Below, piece after piece: positions 27,646-36,476 of a DNA stretch of 64,000 nt. This stretch comes from Natronorubrum aibiense (GTDB lineage Archaea > Halobacteriota > Halobacteria > Halobacteriales > Natrialbaceae). The position numbers were made by a program, and so were the translations under genes. The notes beneath the pieces are model-generated. The model saw only the letters and a list, made by a program, of their open reading frames with translations, searched no databases and had not been told where the DNA came from. Within the stretch, counting starts at the first letter, position 1; every line of letters starts with the position of its first letter. The stretch spans positions 1,736,001-1,800,000 of the forward strand of contig NZ_CP045488.1 of assembly GCF_009392895.1 (NCBI RefSeq). The letters are read 5' to 3'.

Positions 27646-28845
27646 TTAGTCGCCGACAGTGACGGTAGTGCTGCTGTTTTCGGTCGTTACGGTCAGCTCG
27701 TACGATTCAGCTGGCGGGACGAACCAGATGGTTCCGTCGCTATCGAGTTCGCCGACCTCGTACCCATCGACTGTGACCGTCGTCTCGGGACGCTCGCTTT
27801 CGAGACCGGTCACCGTGAGCTTGGCCGGTCCGTTCGCCGGCGTCTCGTTGAGCGCGAGACGGCGCTCGCCGTCCGTCCAGGTCGTTTCGGTCTCCGTGGG
27901 CAGCGAGGTGTAGCTCAGCACTTGCACTTCACGGTGGACGTTCCCCGTTCCCCCGTCGAGATACGCCTCGAGTTCACCCTGCTCGTGGATGGCCTGGATC
28001 TGGTAGAGGTTCACCGTCGTGTGCTCTCTCGCTCCTGCGGACTGTCTGTTGTCGAAGACCCACGGGTACAGCTCACCGGCGTACTCGTAGGCGTCGGAGA
28101 TATCGTTGAACTCGCTTCCCCAGGCAGCCTCACGGTTGTCGAATCTGGTCGCCTCGCGGACGTACTCGCTGTCGAGGATCGAAAGTGCGTATCCGTCTTC
28201 GTACGTCTGGACGACAACGTCCGTTTCGTCTCCGCTCCCGTGAGCCGCAAGCTCGAGGCGCGTTCGAACCGGCGTTCGATGCATCTCGAGTCTGTTCTGC
28301 TCGTCTTGTACTGACAGCGAGTAGCCGGGAATCCGATCCGTTCGATCATCGAGGTCGCCGAGTGCATCCGAGAGCACTGCCGCCTCGTTGTGGTTCCGAA
28401 GCAGGATCTGCAGAAGTTCCGTCGTTGAGAGTTCGCCTGCAGCGTGATCTCTCACGGCGTCTCTCTCCCGTCGCTCGAGTTCGTCCGATCGGTCCGTAAT
28501 CCGATCGTACGCGTCTTCGACCAGCACTTCTCGTTTGTTCTGGCTCGCGTCTTCGAACTCGTGCTCGACGATCGTGTACTGGGCGTAATCCGTTCGCAAC
28601 TCGTCGTCTGTCGCCGTGAGTACCACCCCGAGATCGGGGCCGTACGATACGGTGTCGCTTCGGATTTCTCCCTCGAGTTCGAGCCGCGCGGTCGTCTCGT
28701 CGGCGGCCGTATCGTTGACCGTCTGGTCCTGTAGCTCCGTCTGCAACTGAGCTTGCATCCCATCTCCGGGACCCGCTGCGACCGGGATCGCGACGAGCGA
28801 GAAGACGAGAAGCAACGCGAGGAGGGCGGGGGTCGCGCTGTTCAT
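27646..28845 (-). CDS. secreted haloarchaeal protein of unknown function
   Basis: A 399-residue protein with a Sec-type signal peptide (hydrophobic residues about 6-24, then AAG). The exported part is rich in Asp and Glu, with a helical region at about 100-170 containing many charged residues. A C-terminal beta-rich domain (about 300-399: PAKLTVTGLESERPETTVTVDGYEVG..) resembles a carboxypeptidase-regulatory or PEGA-like fold. No catalytic residues are seen. It is divergent from the membrane regulator at 29059, a pairing that may mean shared control. Confidence 0.6.
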   Translation of the reverse strand: MNSATPALLALLLVFSLVAIPVAAGPGDGMQAQLQTELQDQTVNDTAADETTARLELEGEIRSDTVSYGPDLGVVLTATDDELRTDYAQYTIVEHEFEDASQNKREVLVEDAYDRITDRSDELERRERDAVRDHAAGELSTTELLQILLRNHNEAAVLSDALGDLDDRTDRIPGYSLSVQDEQNRLEMHRTPVRTRLELAAHGSGDETDVVVQTYEDGYALSILDSEYVREATRFDNREAAWGSEFNDISDAYEYAGELYPWVFDNRQSAGAREHTTVNLYQIQAIHEQGELEAYLDGGTGNVHREVQVLSYTSLPTETETTWTDGERRLALNETPANGPAKLTVTGLESERPETTVTVDGYEVGELDSDGTIWFVPPAESYELTVTTENSSTTVTVGD

Positions 28846-28910
28846 CGACCCACTGTATGAACTCTTGATACAAAAACCGGTCGCACTGGAAGATGCAGTT
28901 GTAACAACTA

Positions 28911-28941
28911 TTTACCGTCAGTTTAATACGGTTTTACCGTC
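28911..28941. repeat. paired tttaccgtc motif in a divergent promoter region
   Basis: Two exact copies of tttaccgtc (28911-28919 and 28933-28941) start 22 bases apart, about two helical turns. Between them lies an inverted acggt. They sit in the gap shared by two divergent genes for exported or membrane proteins and look like paired regulator sites. Confidence 0.4.
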
Positions 28942-29058
28942 GTTTCGTCCCGTTTCGCGGTCTCGTCCGTCCTGCGGAGACTCTTCACAGCCACGGGTAA
29001 TCCTTTATTTTTCGATGGAAAGGGTTTTTTCCCCGGGGGGACCACCCTGTTGGTACGT

Positions 29059-30417
29059 ATGCGGGTATCCACCGCCATTACACTCGCCCTTACAGCCCTC
29101 CTCACGACATCTCTCGTCGGGGCGGTGGTCGCGACACCGGCTGTTGCCGTCGCTGCATCCGAGCAGCCACGGACGGACGCCGTCGGTGAGCAGCCACTGC
29201 TGGACCCTGCTTCGACGACCCTCTCACAGACGACTGCTCCGACGCCGCGTTTCGCAGCGGCTCAGTCCGGATTCGACGACACCGATCCGAAGCAGGTGAT
29301 CCGGATCAACGTCAGCGAGACGGGCGACGCGACGTGGACGATCGAAAGTCGCTTTCTCCTCGTCGACGATGACGACGAAGCGGCGTTTATCGACTACACC
29401 GACGAGGTGAGAAGCAGCCAACGAGACGTTCCTGACGACGTTGAACGGTTCGATTCGTTCCGGCAGGATGCCCAGCAAGCGACCGGCCGCGAAATGACGC
29501 TCGAGAACGCTGGCTGGGACGAGCCGCGGGTCATCTCCCCCGAGGATGCAGGTCTCGATACGATTCCCGAGACCGACAACACCTCGTCAGTTCGTGTCGG
29601 CGTCCTCGCCTACTCGTTTACTTGGACGAACTTCTCACGCGTCGACAGCGGTCAGATCCACTTCGGCGATGCCTTCCAGCCCGGCGCTGATTCGTGGTTT
29701 TCACTGACCGAGGGCCAGCGCCTCGTCATCGAATCGCCATCCGGCTACGCCGTCAGCGCACAGGGCTCGACCACGCTCCAGCGGGAAGGTCCGTATCAGT
29801 TCAGTGAGGGCGACTTCCCGATTATCTTCGTCCCCAGCGCTGGCGCTGGGGGTGGCAATGGGGGCGTCCCGACGCCCGCCATTCCGGACTGGCTGGTCGC
29901 TGGTGTGTTCGCACTCGTCGTCGCCGTCGGCGTAGGAAGCTATCTCCTCGCGCGCCGACGTCCAGTCAGCGACTTGCCGCTGCCGATCGCCCGACTTCGT
30001 GAGCGTGTCGTGACCCTCCCGCTCGTTCGACGACTCGACGTATCGACGTCTAATGAGCAGGCGCGCAACGAGTCGGTCCCGACCGATGGCGGTTCGATCG
30101 AGTCACCACCCGAGCGGGCCGATCCTATCGGCGCTGTCGCCTCGACCGGGTCCGGGATGGAACTCGAGTACGACGAGACGATCGACGACGGGATCGATCC
30201 CGAGCTGTTGAGTGACGAGGAACGCGTCCTTCGACTGCTCAAGCAAAACAACGGTCGGATGAAACAGGGGTCGATCGTCTCGGAGACTGGCTGGTCGAAC
30301 GCTAAGGTCTCGCAACTGCTCTCTCAGATGGACGAGGACGGCGAGATCGAGAAACTACGGATCGGTCGCGAGAACCTCATTACGCTCCCGGACGTCGATC
30401 CGACAGAAGTCAACTGA
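29059..30417 (+). CDS. membrane-anchored winged-helix regulator-like protein
   Basis: A 452-residue protein. It has a signal peptide (about 5-30), an extracellular beta-rich domain (about 75-260), one transmembrane helix (IPDWLVAGVFALVVAVGVGSYLL), a linker, and a C-terminal winged helix (LLKQNNGRMKQGSIVSETGWSNAKVSQLLSQMDEDGEIEKLRIGRE, spread over about 390-440). The layout suggests that the outer domain senses something and the cytoplasmic wHTH binds DNA, as in related haloarchaeal proteins, all uncharacterised to my knowledge. It starts at the ATG at 29059; a tttatttt TATA-like element lies at 29004-29011. Confidence 0.7.
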   Translation: MRVSTAITLALTALLTTSLVGAVVATPAVAVAASEQPRTDAVGEQPLLDPASTTLSQTTAPTPRFAAAQSGFDDTDPKQVIRINVSETGDATWTIESRFLLVDDDDEAAFIDYTDEVRSSQRDVPDDVERFDSFRQDAQQATGREMTLENAGWDEPRVISPEDAGLDTIPETDNTSSVRVGVLAYSFTWTNFSRVDSGQIHFGDAFQPGADSWFSLTEGQRLVIESPSGYAVSAQGSTTLQREGPYQFSEGDFPIIFVPSAGAGGGNGGVPTPAIPDWLVAGVFALVVAVGVGSYLLARRRPVSDLPLPIARLRERVVTLPLVRRLDVSTSNEQARNESVPTDGGSIESPPERADPIGAVASTGSGMELEYDETIDDGIDPELLSDEERVLRLLKQNNGRMKQGSIVSETGWSNAKVSQLLSQMDEDGEIEKLRIGRENLITLPDVDPTEVN

Positions 30418-30499
30418 CGTTCGCCCCCATCGGGTCCACTTGCTGGAACTGTTGGCTCTCTCGACACCGGGACAGATCGATCGCTATCGTCTCACTGGG

Positions 30500-30575
30500 C
30501 GCAGTTCGCTCACCCTCCTCCAAAAATCTACGCGAAAAAGCCACTCGCTCGCTTTGCTCGCTCGTGGTCTGAAAC
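30500..30575. repeat. intergenic repeat-like element, copy A
   Basis: Immediately downstream of the radical SAM gene's stop. It contains ttcgctcaccctcctcc, then aaaaatct, a short spacer, aaaaag and cactcgctcgctttgctcg. A diverged copy of the same order of motifs lies downstream of etfA (33785-33850). The tail is composed of tgctcgctcg-type repeats. It probably belongs to a dispersed haloarchaeal intergenic family. Confidence 0.4.
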
Positions 30576-31571
30576 CTACGCCAGCGGCGTCCGCTCGACG
30601 ACTTGTCCGTCGTAGCTCGGATACTGCTCGACGATCTCGCCGTCCTCGAGGTCGCCTTCTTCGATCATCTCCTCTAGGAGCCACCAAGCGACCTCGACGT
30701 GGTTCGTTTTGACGGTGTAGAACTCCTCGGGAACGCCAAGCGCCTCGAAGCGCTCGGGGTCAGCGTACGTCTTGCCGTAGACGAGCGTGCCGTCGTCGGT
30801 GACGTCGTCGAACTCTCGGCGAACGTTACGGGCCATGCGTTTCAGTCGACGGCGGTGCTGAGCGGCGTCTTTGAAAACGGAGGTACAGAAGTAGACCCGT
30901 TCGTGGTCACCCATCACGTCGAGGAGTTCATCGCGGTCGTTGTCGACGGCGCTCATGTGGTCCTCCTTGAGTTCGTACCCTTCCTTCTGCATGCGGCGGT
31001 AGTTCCCGTCGCTCATCTCGAACTCGTTGACGTTACAGAACTCCGCGGCACCCTCGTCGAGGAACTCGAGGAACTCCTCTTCGGGGCGAATACCGGGAAT
31101 CTCGAACGCGGGCGTGAGTCCTTCTTCGCGGGCGATATAGAGGATGTCTTCCCACTCGGTGCCGTGAAGGTCGCCCCACTGCTCGAGTGGCGGGTGGAAG
31201 CGAATCTCGTCGAGACCGGCTTCCGAGAGCCGGCGCATGTTCTCGCGGCCACCCGTAATCCCCGTATAGAGGTGCGTGTGGTGGTCCTCGCCGAATTCGT
31301 CTTTGAGCAGTTCGAGGTAGTGACAGGTGCGCTCGAGGGCTTCCTGTGGTTCGCCGCCGGTGATCGACGTGCCGAGTGCGTCCATCCGGTGGGCTTCCTC
31401 GAGGACGTCGTCGTCGCTCTCGACGCGGCGCTCGTTGGCGTAGACGTCGGTAACGTTCTTGCGGTTCTCACCGAGTGGGCAGTAAAAGCAGTCACGCTGG
31501 TCGCAGTATCCGTAGACGAACAGCACCATCTTGCCACCTTTCGCGCACTGCTCACAGCCCTTCGAGATCAT
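30576..31571 (-). CDS. radical SAM protein (COG2108-like)
   Basis: A 331-residue radical SAM enzyme related to pyruvate-formate-lyase activating enzymes. The cluster-binding motif is CDQRDCFYC, with spacing Cx4Cx2C instead of the standard Cx3Cx2C. A preceding CEQC pair is near the N-terminus. The SITGGEP segment is the SAM-binding GGEP motif. The archaeal family to which it appears to belong has no known substrate. It ends next to a repeat-like intergenic element and is divergent from the DUF373 gene. Confidence 0.75.
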   Translation of the reverse strand: MISKGCEQCAKGGKMVLFVYGYCDQRDCFYCPLGENRKNVTDVYANERRVESDDDVLEEAHRMDALGTSITGGEPQEALERTCHYLELLKDEFGEDHHTHLYTGITGGRENMRRLSEAGLDEIRFHPPLEQWGDLHGTEWEDILYIAREEGLTPAFEIPGIRPEEEFLEFLDEGAAEFCNVNEFEMSDGNYRRMQKEGYELKEDHMSAVDNDRDELLDVMGDHERVYFCTSVFKDAAQHRRRLKRMARNVRREFDDVTDDGTLVYGKTYADPERFEALGVPEEFYTVKTNHVEVAWWLLEEMIEEGDLEDGEIVEQYPSYDGQVVERTPLA

Positions 31572-31700
31572 TCAACACCACGTACTGGGCCGACTCACAA
31601 AAGCCGTGCGAAACGACTTACCGAGTCCGGCGGCCTCGAGTGCGCGAAATTCTGTCGTCCCCAGAAGATGGAAATACCCTGCACTCGAACGTATGGCCTA

Positions 31701-32831
31701 ATGCTGCTGGTCCTCTGTGTCGATCTCGACGACGACCTCGGTCGTAAAACCGGGTTCTCGACGCCGGTTATCGGCCGCGAGCCAGTCGAAGAGGCGGCCG
31801 TCGCACTCGCGACTGCGGACCCGGAGGACTCCGACGTCAACGTGATCTTTCAGGGGTTGCACATCTACGACGACCTCGACGAACGCGACGAGAGCGTCGA
31901 AGTCGCTGTCGTCACGGGCAACGACGACGGTGACGTCAACGCCAACCGCGAGGTCGGTGACGAAGTCGACACCGTGCTTGCGAGCCTCTCGACCGCTGAA
32001 GACGTCACGGCACTCGTGGTCACCGACGGTGCACAGGACGAATCCGTCATCCCGATCATCCGCTCGCGTGTGCCGATCGATGGCGTTCGTCGGGTCGTCG
32101 TCCGGCAGGCCCAGAACTTGGAGTCGATGTACTACACGATCAAACAGGTGTTGAACGATCCCGAAACGCGCGGGACGGTGTTGATCCCGCTCGGGATCCT
32201 CCTGCTCATCTACCCGCTTGCGCTATTTGGGACCGTCCTCGAGATGCCGGGGTTCGTGCTCGGGACGACCTCCGCGCTGCTCGGGCTGTATCTCATCTCT
32301 CGTGGCCTCGGACTCGGTGAACGCCTCGATAACGCCGTCGAGCGCGCCCGACGATCGCTGTACGCCGGCCGGACGACGCTCCTCGCTTACGTCGTTGCCG
32401 CCGCGTTGCTCGTCCTCGGTGGCGTCAGTGGGATGAACGCCCTCGAGGCGGAACGAGCCGCGACTGCCGGCGACGTCGGCGCACCGGTCATGCTCGCCGC
32501 AGTCGTCTCCGGCTCGGTGCAGTGGCTCGCTGCGGCGGGCGTGACGACCAGTCTCGGCCAGATCACCGACGAGTATATCGCCGGCACGCTCGAGTGGCGG
32601 TATCTCAACGCACCGTTCTACGTGCTTTCGATCGCCGTCGTCCTCCACGCCGTCAGTGCCTTCTTCCTCGACGACGTCGGGATCAGCTATCTGGCGACGG
32701 CGCTGACCGCCGGTACGCTATTAGGGATCGTAAGCACGCTCACGTTCGCGGTCGCCGAATCCAAGTTTTCCGACCCGCGAGACGACGAACAGGAGGCAGA
32801 GAGCGAGACGCGACAGCTAGGTCGCGTGTGA
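31701..32831 (+). CDS. DUF373 family integral membrane protein
   Basis: A 376-residue protein. The first 150 residues are a soluble alpha/beta domain (LLVLCVDLDDDLG..., TALVVTDGAQDE) with a possible Asp-rich site. About six or seven transmembrane helices follow (from about residue 160) and a short acidic tail. This is the layout of archaeal DUF373 proteins, function unknown. The start at ATG 31701 places the conserved strand at the N-terminus; the frame is open much further upstream only as an antisense shadow of the radical SAM gene. Confidence 0.8.
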   Translation: MLLVLCVDLDDDLGRKTGFSTPVIGREPVEEAAVALATADPEDSDVNVIFQGLHIYDDLDERDESVEVAVVTGNDDGDVNANREVGDEVDTVLASLSTAEDVTALVVTDGAQDESVIPIIRSRVPIDGVRRVVVRQAQNLESMYYTIKQVLNDPETRGTVLIPLGILLLIYPLALFGTVLEMPGFVLGTTSALLGLYLISRGLGLGERLDNAVERARRSLYAGRTTLLAYVVAAALLVLGGVSGMNALEAERAATAGDVGAPVMLAAVVSGSVQWLAAAGVTTSLGQITDEYIAGTLEWRYLNAPFYVLSIAVVLHAVSAFFLDDVGISYLATALTAGTLLGIVSTLTFAVAESKFSDPRDDEQEAESETRQLGRV

Positions 32832-32832
32832 G

Positions 32833-33675
32833 TCAGCGTTCGCGTTCGACGACGAACTCCGCGAGCTCGACCAGATACGCCCTCGCTGCCGGATCGACGA
32901 CCTCGACCCGATCTAAGGCGTCGATCGCGCGATCGGACTCGGCTCGAGCGCGGGTGTTGGCTTCATCAGGGGTGAGATCGGTTACCTGGACGACCGACGG
33001 CCGCTCTAAGGCGGCGTCGTGGCCGGTTGGCTTGCCCAGTTCGTCGGGTTCCGCGACCGCATCCAGGACGTCATCTCTGATCTGGAAGGCGATTCCGACC
33101 CGTTCGGCGTACTCTCCGAGCGCTTCGACGGTGACCGGATCCGAGCCAGCGGCGATAGCACCGAGTTCGGCGGCGGCCCGAAAGAGCGCCCCGGTCTTTC
33201 GACGGGCCAGCGTCATATATTCGGCTTCGTTCGCCGGCTGGGCCGAGAGTTCGGTCGCTTCGCCGACACCGAGTTCGACCATCGCTTCGGCGACGACCTG
33301 CATGGCATCCGGATCGGCCGAAAAGAGCGCAAACGCTTCGCCGAGTAAGCCGTCGCTCGAGACGATCGCTGGCCCGTAGCCGAACTCGCTCCACGCGCTG
33401 GCCGTCCCGCGGCGCAGTTCCGAGCGGTCGATAATGTCGTCGATCACCAGCGACGCGCTGTGAACGAGTTCGATCCCGACACCGAAGTCGACCGCTTCCT
33501 CGGCCGTCCCGCCGACGGTTTCGCAGGCTAACAGCGTCACCATCGGCCGAACGCGCTTGCCTCCCGACAGCGCCGTGTGGCGGACTTCCTCCCTGAGCGT
33601 GTCCGGCTCGAGGCCGTCGACTACCTCGACGAGACGCGCTTCGATCAGCGCCCGACGACGCTCCAGACGTTCCAT
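32833..33675 (-). CDS. polyprenyl diphosphate synthase (GGPP-type)
   Basis: A 280-residue trans-prenyltransferase that extends isoprenoid chains for archaeal lipids, quinones or carotenoids. It has the GGKRVRP substrate motif (38-44), the first Asp-rich motif DDIID (79-83) and the second DDVLD (201-205). Residues just before the first motif (LVHSASLVI) carry no bulky aromatic at the positions that usually limit chain length, so a C20 or longer product is likely. Convergent with DUF373, with almost no gap. Confidence 0.88.
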   Translation of the reverse strand: MERLERRRALIEARLVEVVDGLEPDTLREEVRHTALSGGKRVRPMVTLLACETVGGTAEEAVDFGVGIELVHSASLVIDDIIDRSELRRGTASAWSEFGYGPAIVSSDGLLGEAFALFSADPDAMQVVAEAMVELGVGEATELSAQPANEAEYMTLARRKTGALFRAAAELGAIAAGSDPVTVEALGEYAERVGIAFQIRDDVLDAVAEPDELGKPTGHDAALERPSVVQVTDLTPDEANTRARAESDRAIDALDRVEVVDPAARAYLVELAEFVVERER

Positions 33676-33784
33676 TGCCAGCGCTTAGGACGGGGGTAAA
33701 AAGTAGGTGACGGATCACAACCCAAGCGTTCGCTCGAGATACTCACGTTTTCGTGACCGTGTTCCACCTTTTTCGTCGGGGTTG

Positions 33785-33850
33785 CTTCGCTCACCGTCCT
33801 CGAAACATCTGGATCAAAAACCGCTCGCTCTCGAGAGCCGCCTGCGCTGA
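33785..33850. repeat. intergenic repeat-like element, copy B
   Basis: Downstream of the etfA stop. It has ttcgctcaccgtcctcg, then aaacatct, a spacer, aaaaa and ccgctcgct, in the same order as copy A at 30500-30575. Identity over the shared 45 bases is only partial. Both copies abut the stop codons of minus-strand genes. Confidence 0.35.
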
Positions 33851-33851
33851 C

Positions 33852-34805
33852 TTACTGGAACTCTTCGGTCAGCGCCGGCACGACGTCGAAGAGGTCGTCG
33901 ACGATCGCGTAGTCAGCGATATCCATGATCGGGGCGTTGGGGTCCGTGTTGATCGCGACGATCGTATCGGAGCCTTTCATGCCAGCGACGTGCTGGACGG
34001 CACCCGAGATACCGATGGCGATGTAGACGTCGGGCGTGACGACTTTCCCGGACTGGCCGACCTGGCGGTTCTTCGGCAGCCAGCCGTTGTCGACGATCGG
34101 GCGCGATGAGGAGACCGTCGCATCGAGCGCCTCCGCGAGCTCTTCGATGAGCGGGATGTTGTCTTCCTCTTCGATCCCACGACCGACGGAGACGAGCACG
34201 TCCGCCTCGCTGATGTCGACGTCGCCGCCGCCGACTTCCTCGAAGCCGGTGACGGTCGAGCCGATCGCGTCCTCGTCGATCTCGGCGTCGAACGCCTCGA
34301 TTGAGGCGTCGCCGGTGCCTTCGGCTTTGGCCCACTCAGCGCTTCGGATCGTGACGACGGCCTCTCCTTCGAGTTCGTTGGTCGTCTCGACTTTGCCACC
34401 GTACATCTCGCGGGTGGCGATCAGCGTCTCGCCGTCGGTCTCGAGGCCGATCGTGTCGGTGACAATCGGGAGATCGAGGTCGTTGGCGACGGCGGGGGCG
34501 TAGTCGAGCCCGTTGACGCTGTTGGGCGTCAGGACGTACTGCGGGGCGAGTTCGTCGTAGAGCTGCGTCGTCGCCTGCGTGTAGACGTCGTGGTTGAACT
34601 CCTCGCCGTAGTCGACGGTGTGGATGGCGTCGACACCCTCGCGGTTGAGGTCGTCTGCGAACTCGTCGACAGTGCCGCTGATGACGGCCAGATGGAGGTC
34701 GCCGCCGGTTTCGTCGGCGAGCACTCGGCCCGCGGTGATAATCTCGTAGCTAACGTCGCGCAGTTCGCCGCGGCGGTGGTCGGTGACTGCGAGGACGTCC
34801 GTCAT
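33852..34805 (-). CDS. etfA: electron transfer flavoprotein alpha subunit
   Basis: A 317-residue FAD-binding subunit that passes electrons from acyl-CoA and other dehydrogenases towards the quinone pool. The C-terminal FAD domain is clear: [21 protein letters not shown], then [19 protein letters not shown] and [15 protein letters not shown]. Its start overlaps the etfB stop by 4 bases, indicating a coupled operon. An acyl-CoA ligase is encoded 16 kb away, but no acyl-CoA dehydrogenase is in the window. Confidence 0.95.
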   Translation of the reverse strand: MTDVLAVTDHRRGELRDVSYEIITAGRVLADETGGDLHLAVISGTVDEFADDLNREGVDAIHTVDYGEEFNHDVYTQATTQLYDELAPQYVLTPNSVNGLDYAPAVANDLDLPIVTDTIGLETDGETLIATREMYGGKVETTNELEGEAVVTIRSAEWAKAEGTGDASIEAFDAEIDEDAIGSTVTGFEEVGGGDVDISEADVLVSVGRGIEEEDNIPLIEELAEALDATVSSSRPIVDNGWLPKNRQVGQSGKVVTPDVYIAIGISGAVQHVAGMKGSDTIVAINTDPNAPIMDIADYAIVDDLFDVVPALTEEFQ

Positions 34806-35593
34806 TGTGCCACCCCCTTGTCGCGAAGCAGTTCACCCAGCTCTGCGGCAGTCTCGTCGGCGCTGCCTTCCCAGACCGTCACGTCGCTTTCGCTCTCGGG
34901 TTCGTACATCTCCGTCAGCTCGAGTTCGGATTCGACGGCGCTCTCGTCGACGCCGATGTCGGCGAGGTGCTGGACGTCCAGCTCTTTGCGCTGGGCCTGA
35001 CGAATGCCACGCAGGCTCGCATACCGTGGCTCGTTGATCCCCGTCTGAATCGTCAAGACCGCGGGCAGGTCGATCTCGGTCAGCTCCTCGACGCCGCCCT
35101 CGAGTTCGCGTCGCACCGAGGCGACGCCGTCCTCGAGGTCGTGCTCGAGGTGGTTGACGACGGCTCCCCACTGGGCACCGATCTCTTCGGCCAGCGAAAC
35201 GCCGGTCGCGCCGAAGCTGTCGTCGCCGGCCTGCACGCCCGTCAGCACGAGGTCGGGGTCTTCCGCCTCGACGACGGCGCCCAGAATCTCCGTCTTCGCG
35301 TTGACGTCGAGCAGGTCGACGCCCTCGAGGGCGTCGTCCCAGACGCGGACGGCGCGGTCGGCACCCTTCGCGAGGGCCTGTCGGATGGTCTGTTCACACT
35401 CTTCCGGACCGATCGTGACCGTGACGACTTCGTCGGCGATCCCGTCTTCCTGCAGCTGAACCGCCTCTTCGACGGCGTAGTCGTCCCACTCATTGAGGTC
35501 GGCACCGAGGTACTGGTCTGCGATTTCAGTTCCCTCGATTTCGAACTCGTCTTCCACGGTCGCGACTTCTTTGACCGTAACGAGGATTTTCAT
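34802..35593 (-). CDS. etfB: electron transfer flavoprotein beta subunit
   Basis: A 263-residue partner of EtfA. It starts MKILVTVKEVATVED, the family's opening, at ATG 35593; two further ATGs lie directly upstream (35596, 35599). The AMP/nucleotide-loop region VLTGVQAGDDSFGATG and the signature RYASLRGIRQAQRKEL are present. It is the first gene of the etfBA pair, with a TATA-like tttacgg about 30 bases upstream on the minus strand. Confidence 0.95.
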   Translation of the reverse strand: MKILVTVKEVATVEDEFEIEGTEIADQYLGADLNEWDDYAVEEAVQLQEDGIADEVVTVTIGPEECEQTIRQALAKGADRAVRVWDDALEGVDLLDVNAKTEILGAVVEAEDPDLVLTGVQAGDDSFGATGVSLAEEIGAQWGAVVNHLEHDLEDGVASVRRELEGGVEELTEIDLPAVLTIQTGINEPRYASLRGIRQAQRKELDVQHLADIGVDESAVESELELTEMYEPESESDVTVWEGSADETAAELGELLRDKGVAQ

Positions 35594-35798
35594 CATCAAT
35601 CACTGCAACGTCCGTACCGTAAACCTTTTCGAAACGCCCCTTCAGATACGCGCAGTTCATTTACCAACGTTATCGGTCATCCACTATCAGATTACGTCTC
35701 CTATCGTATAGTGGGTAAGCGCTACCAGCGTTTCTTCTTGATGCTGGTTCGATCCTCGAGACGGAAACGGTTTAACGCCACCACTGGTAGTACGCCGT

Positions 35799-36278
35799 AT
35801 GGCAGACTGTCCACTTGCCGACGACTGTCCAAACTTCTCCGAACGGATCTCAGGAATGGGGTGTCAACATTACGGTGATCGGGGTGGCAAAGAGTGGTGT
35901 AACCATTACAGCCAGCCGATCGAGGACCTCAAGACCCAGCCTGTCAAGTCCGGAGAGGAGGTCATCATCGACGTTGTCGACATGCACGAAAGCGGTGCCG
36001 GTGTCGGTCGGACCGAGGACGGGTTTATCGTTATGGTCGACGGTGTCTTGCCGGAAGCCCGCGCTCGAGTCGAAATCACGCGGGTGCACAGCAACCACGC
36101 GCGCGCCGAGGAACTCGAGTTACTGCCGATGGATCCCGACGAAGTCGACGAGGCCGACGAGACAGCCGACACGGACGACGTGACGGCCGAGGCCGACGAT
36201 GATGACGAGGACAACGACGATGGAGGTCGTTCCCGCCGTGAGCGCCTTGGAAGCCGCGAGAACTTCTGGGGTTCCTAA
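35799..36278 (+). CDS. TRAM-domain RNA-binding protein with Cys-rich N-terminus
   Basis: A 159-residue protein. The N-terminal 35 residues carry four or more cysteines (CPLADDC, GCQHY, WCNHY) that could bind zinc or an Fe-S cluster. A TRAM domain follows at about 50-110 (GEEVIIDVVDMHESGAGVGRTEDGFIVMVDGVLPEAR), a small beta-barrel that binds RNA. The tail is extremely acidic and ends in an Arg-rich patch. Stand-alone archaeal TRAM proteins are proposed RNA chaperones. Divergent from etfB. Confidence 0.8.
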   Translation: MADCPLADDCPNFSERISGMGCQHYGDRGGKEWCNHYSQPIEDLKTQPVKSGEEVIIDVVDMHESGAGVGRTEDGFIVMVDGVLPEARARVEITRVHSNHARAEELELLPMDPDEVDEADETADTDDVTAEADDDDEDNDDGGRSRRERLGSRENFWGS

Positions 36279-36476
36279 CGCCGGAGTGCGTTCCACCGAG
36301 TGGACAGTCACCGGAACAGTTGTCACTCCCGCCACGTTTCTGACGAGCAACCGTCTGTCGTTACACCGATCGTGAACCAAATCGCCAGCGTCGGCTTCGT
36401 CGCGGCGGTGTTCGTGCTTGCTCGTCGCCGTGCGTGTCTCGCAACAGTTTTCACATTCTCTGTGTGATATGATCTC

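Noticed and set aside
30699-31700. In-frame upstream extension of the DUF373 gene
   Set aside because: The extension lies antisense to the radical SAM gene. The conserved N-terminal strand of DUF373 begins at 31701.
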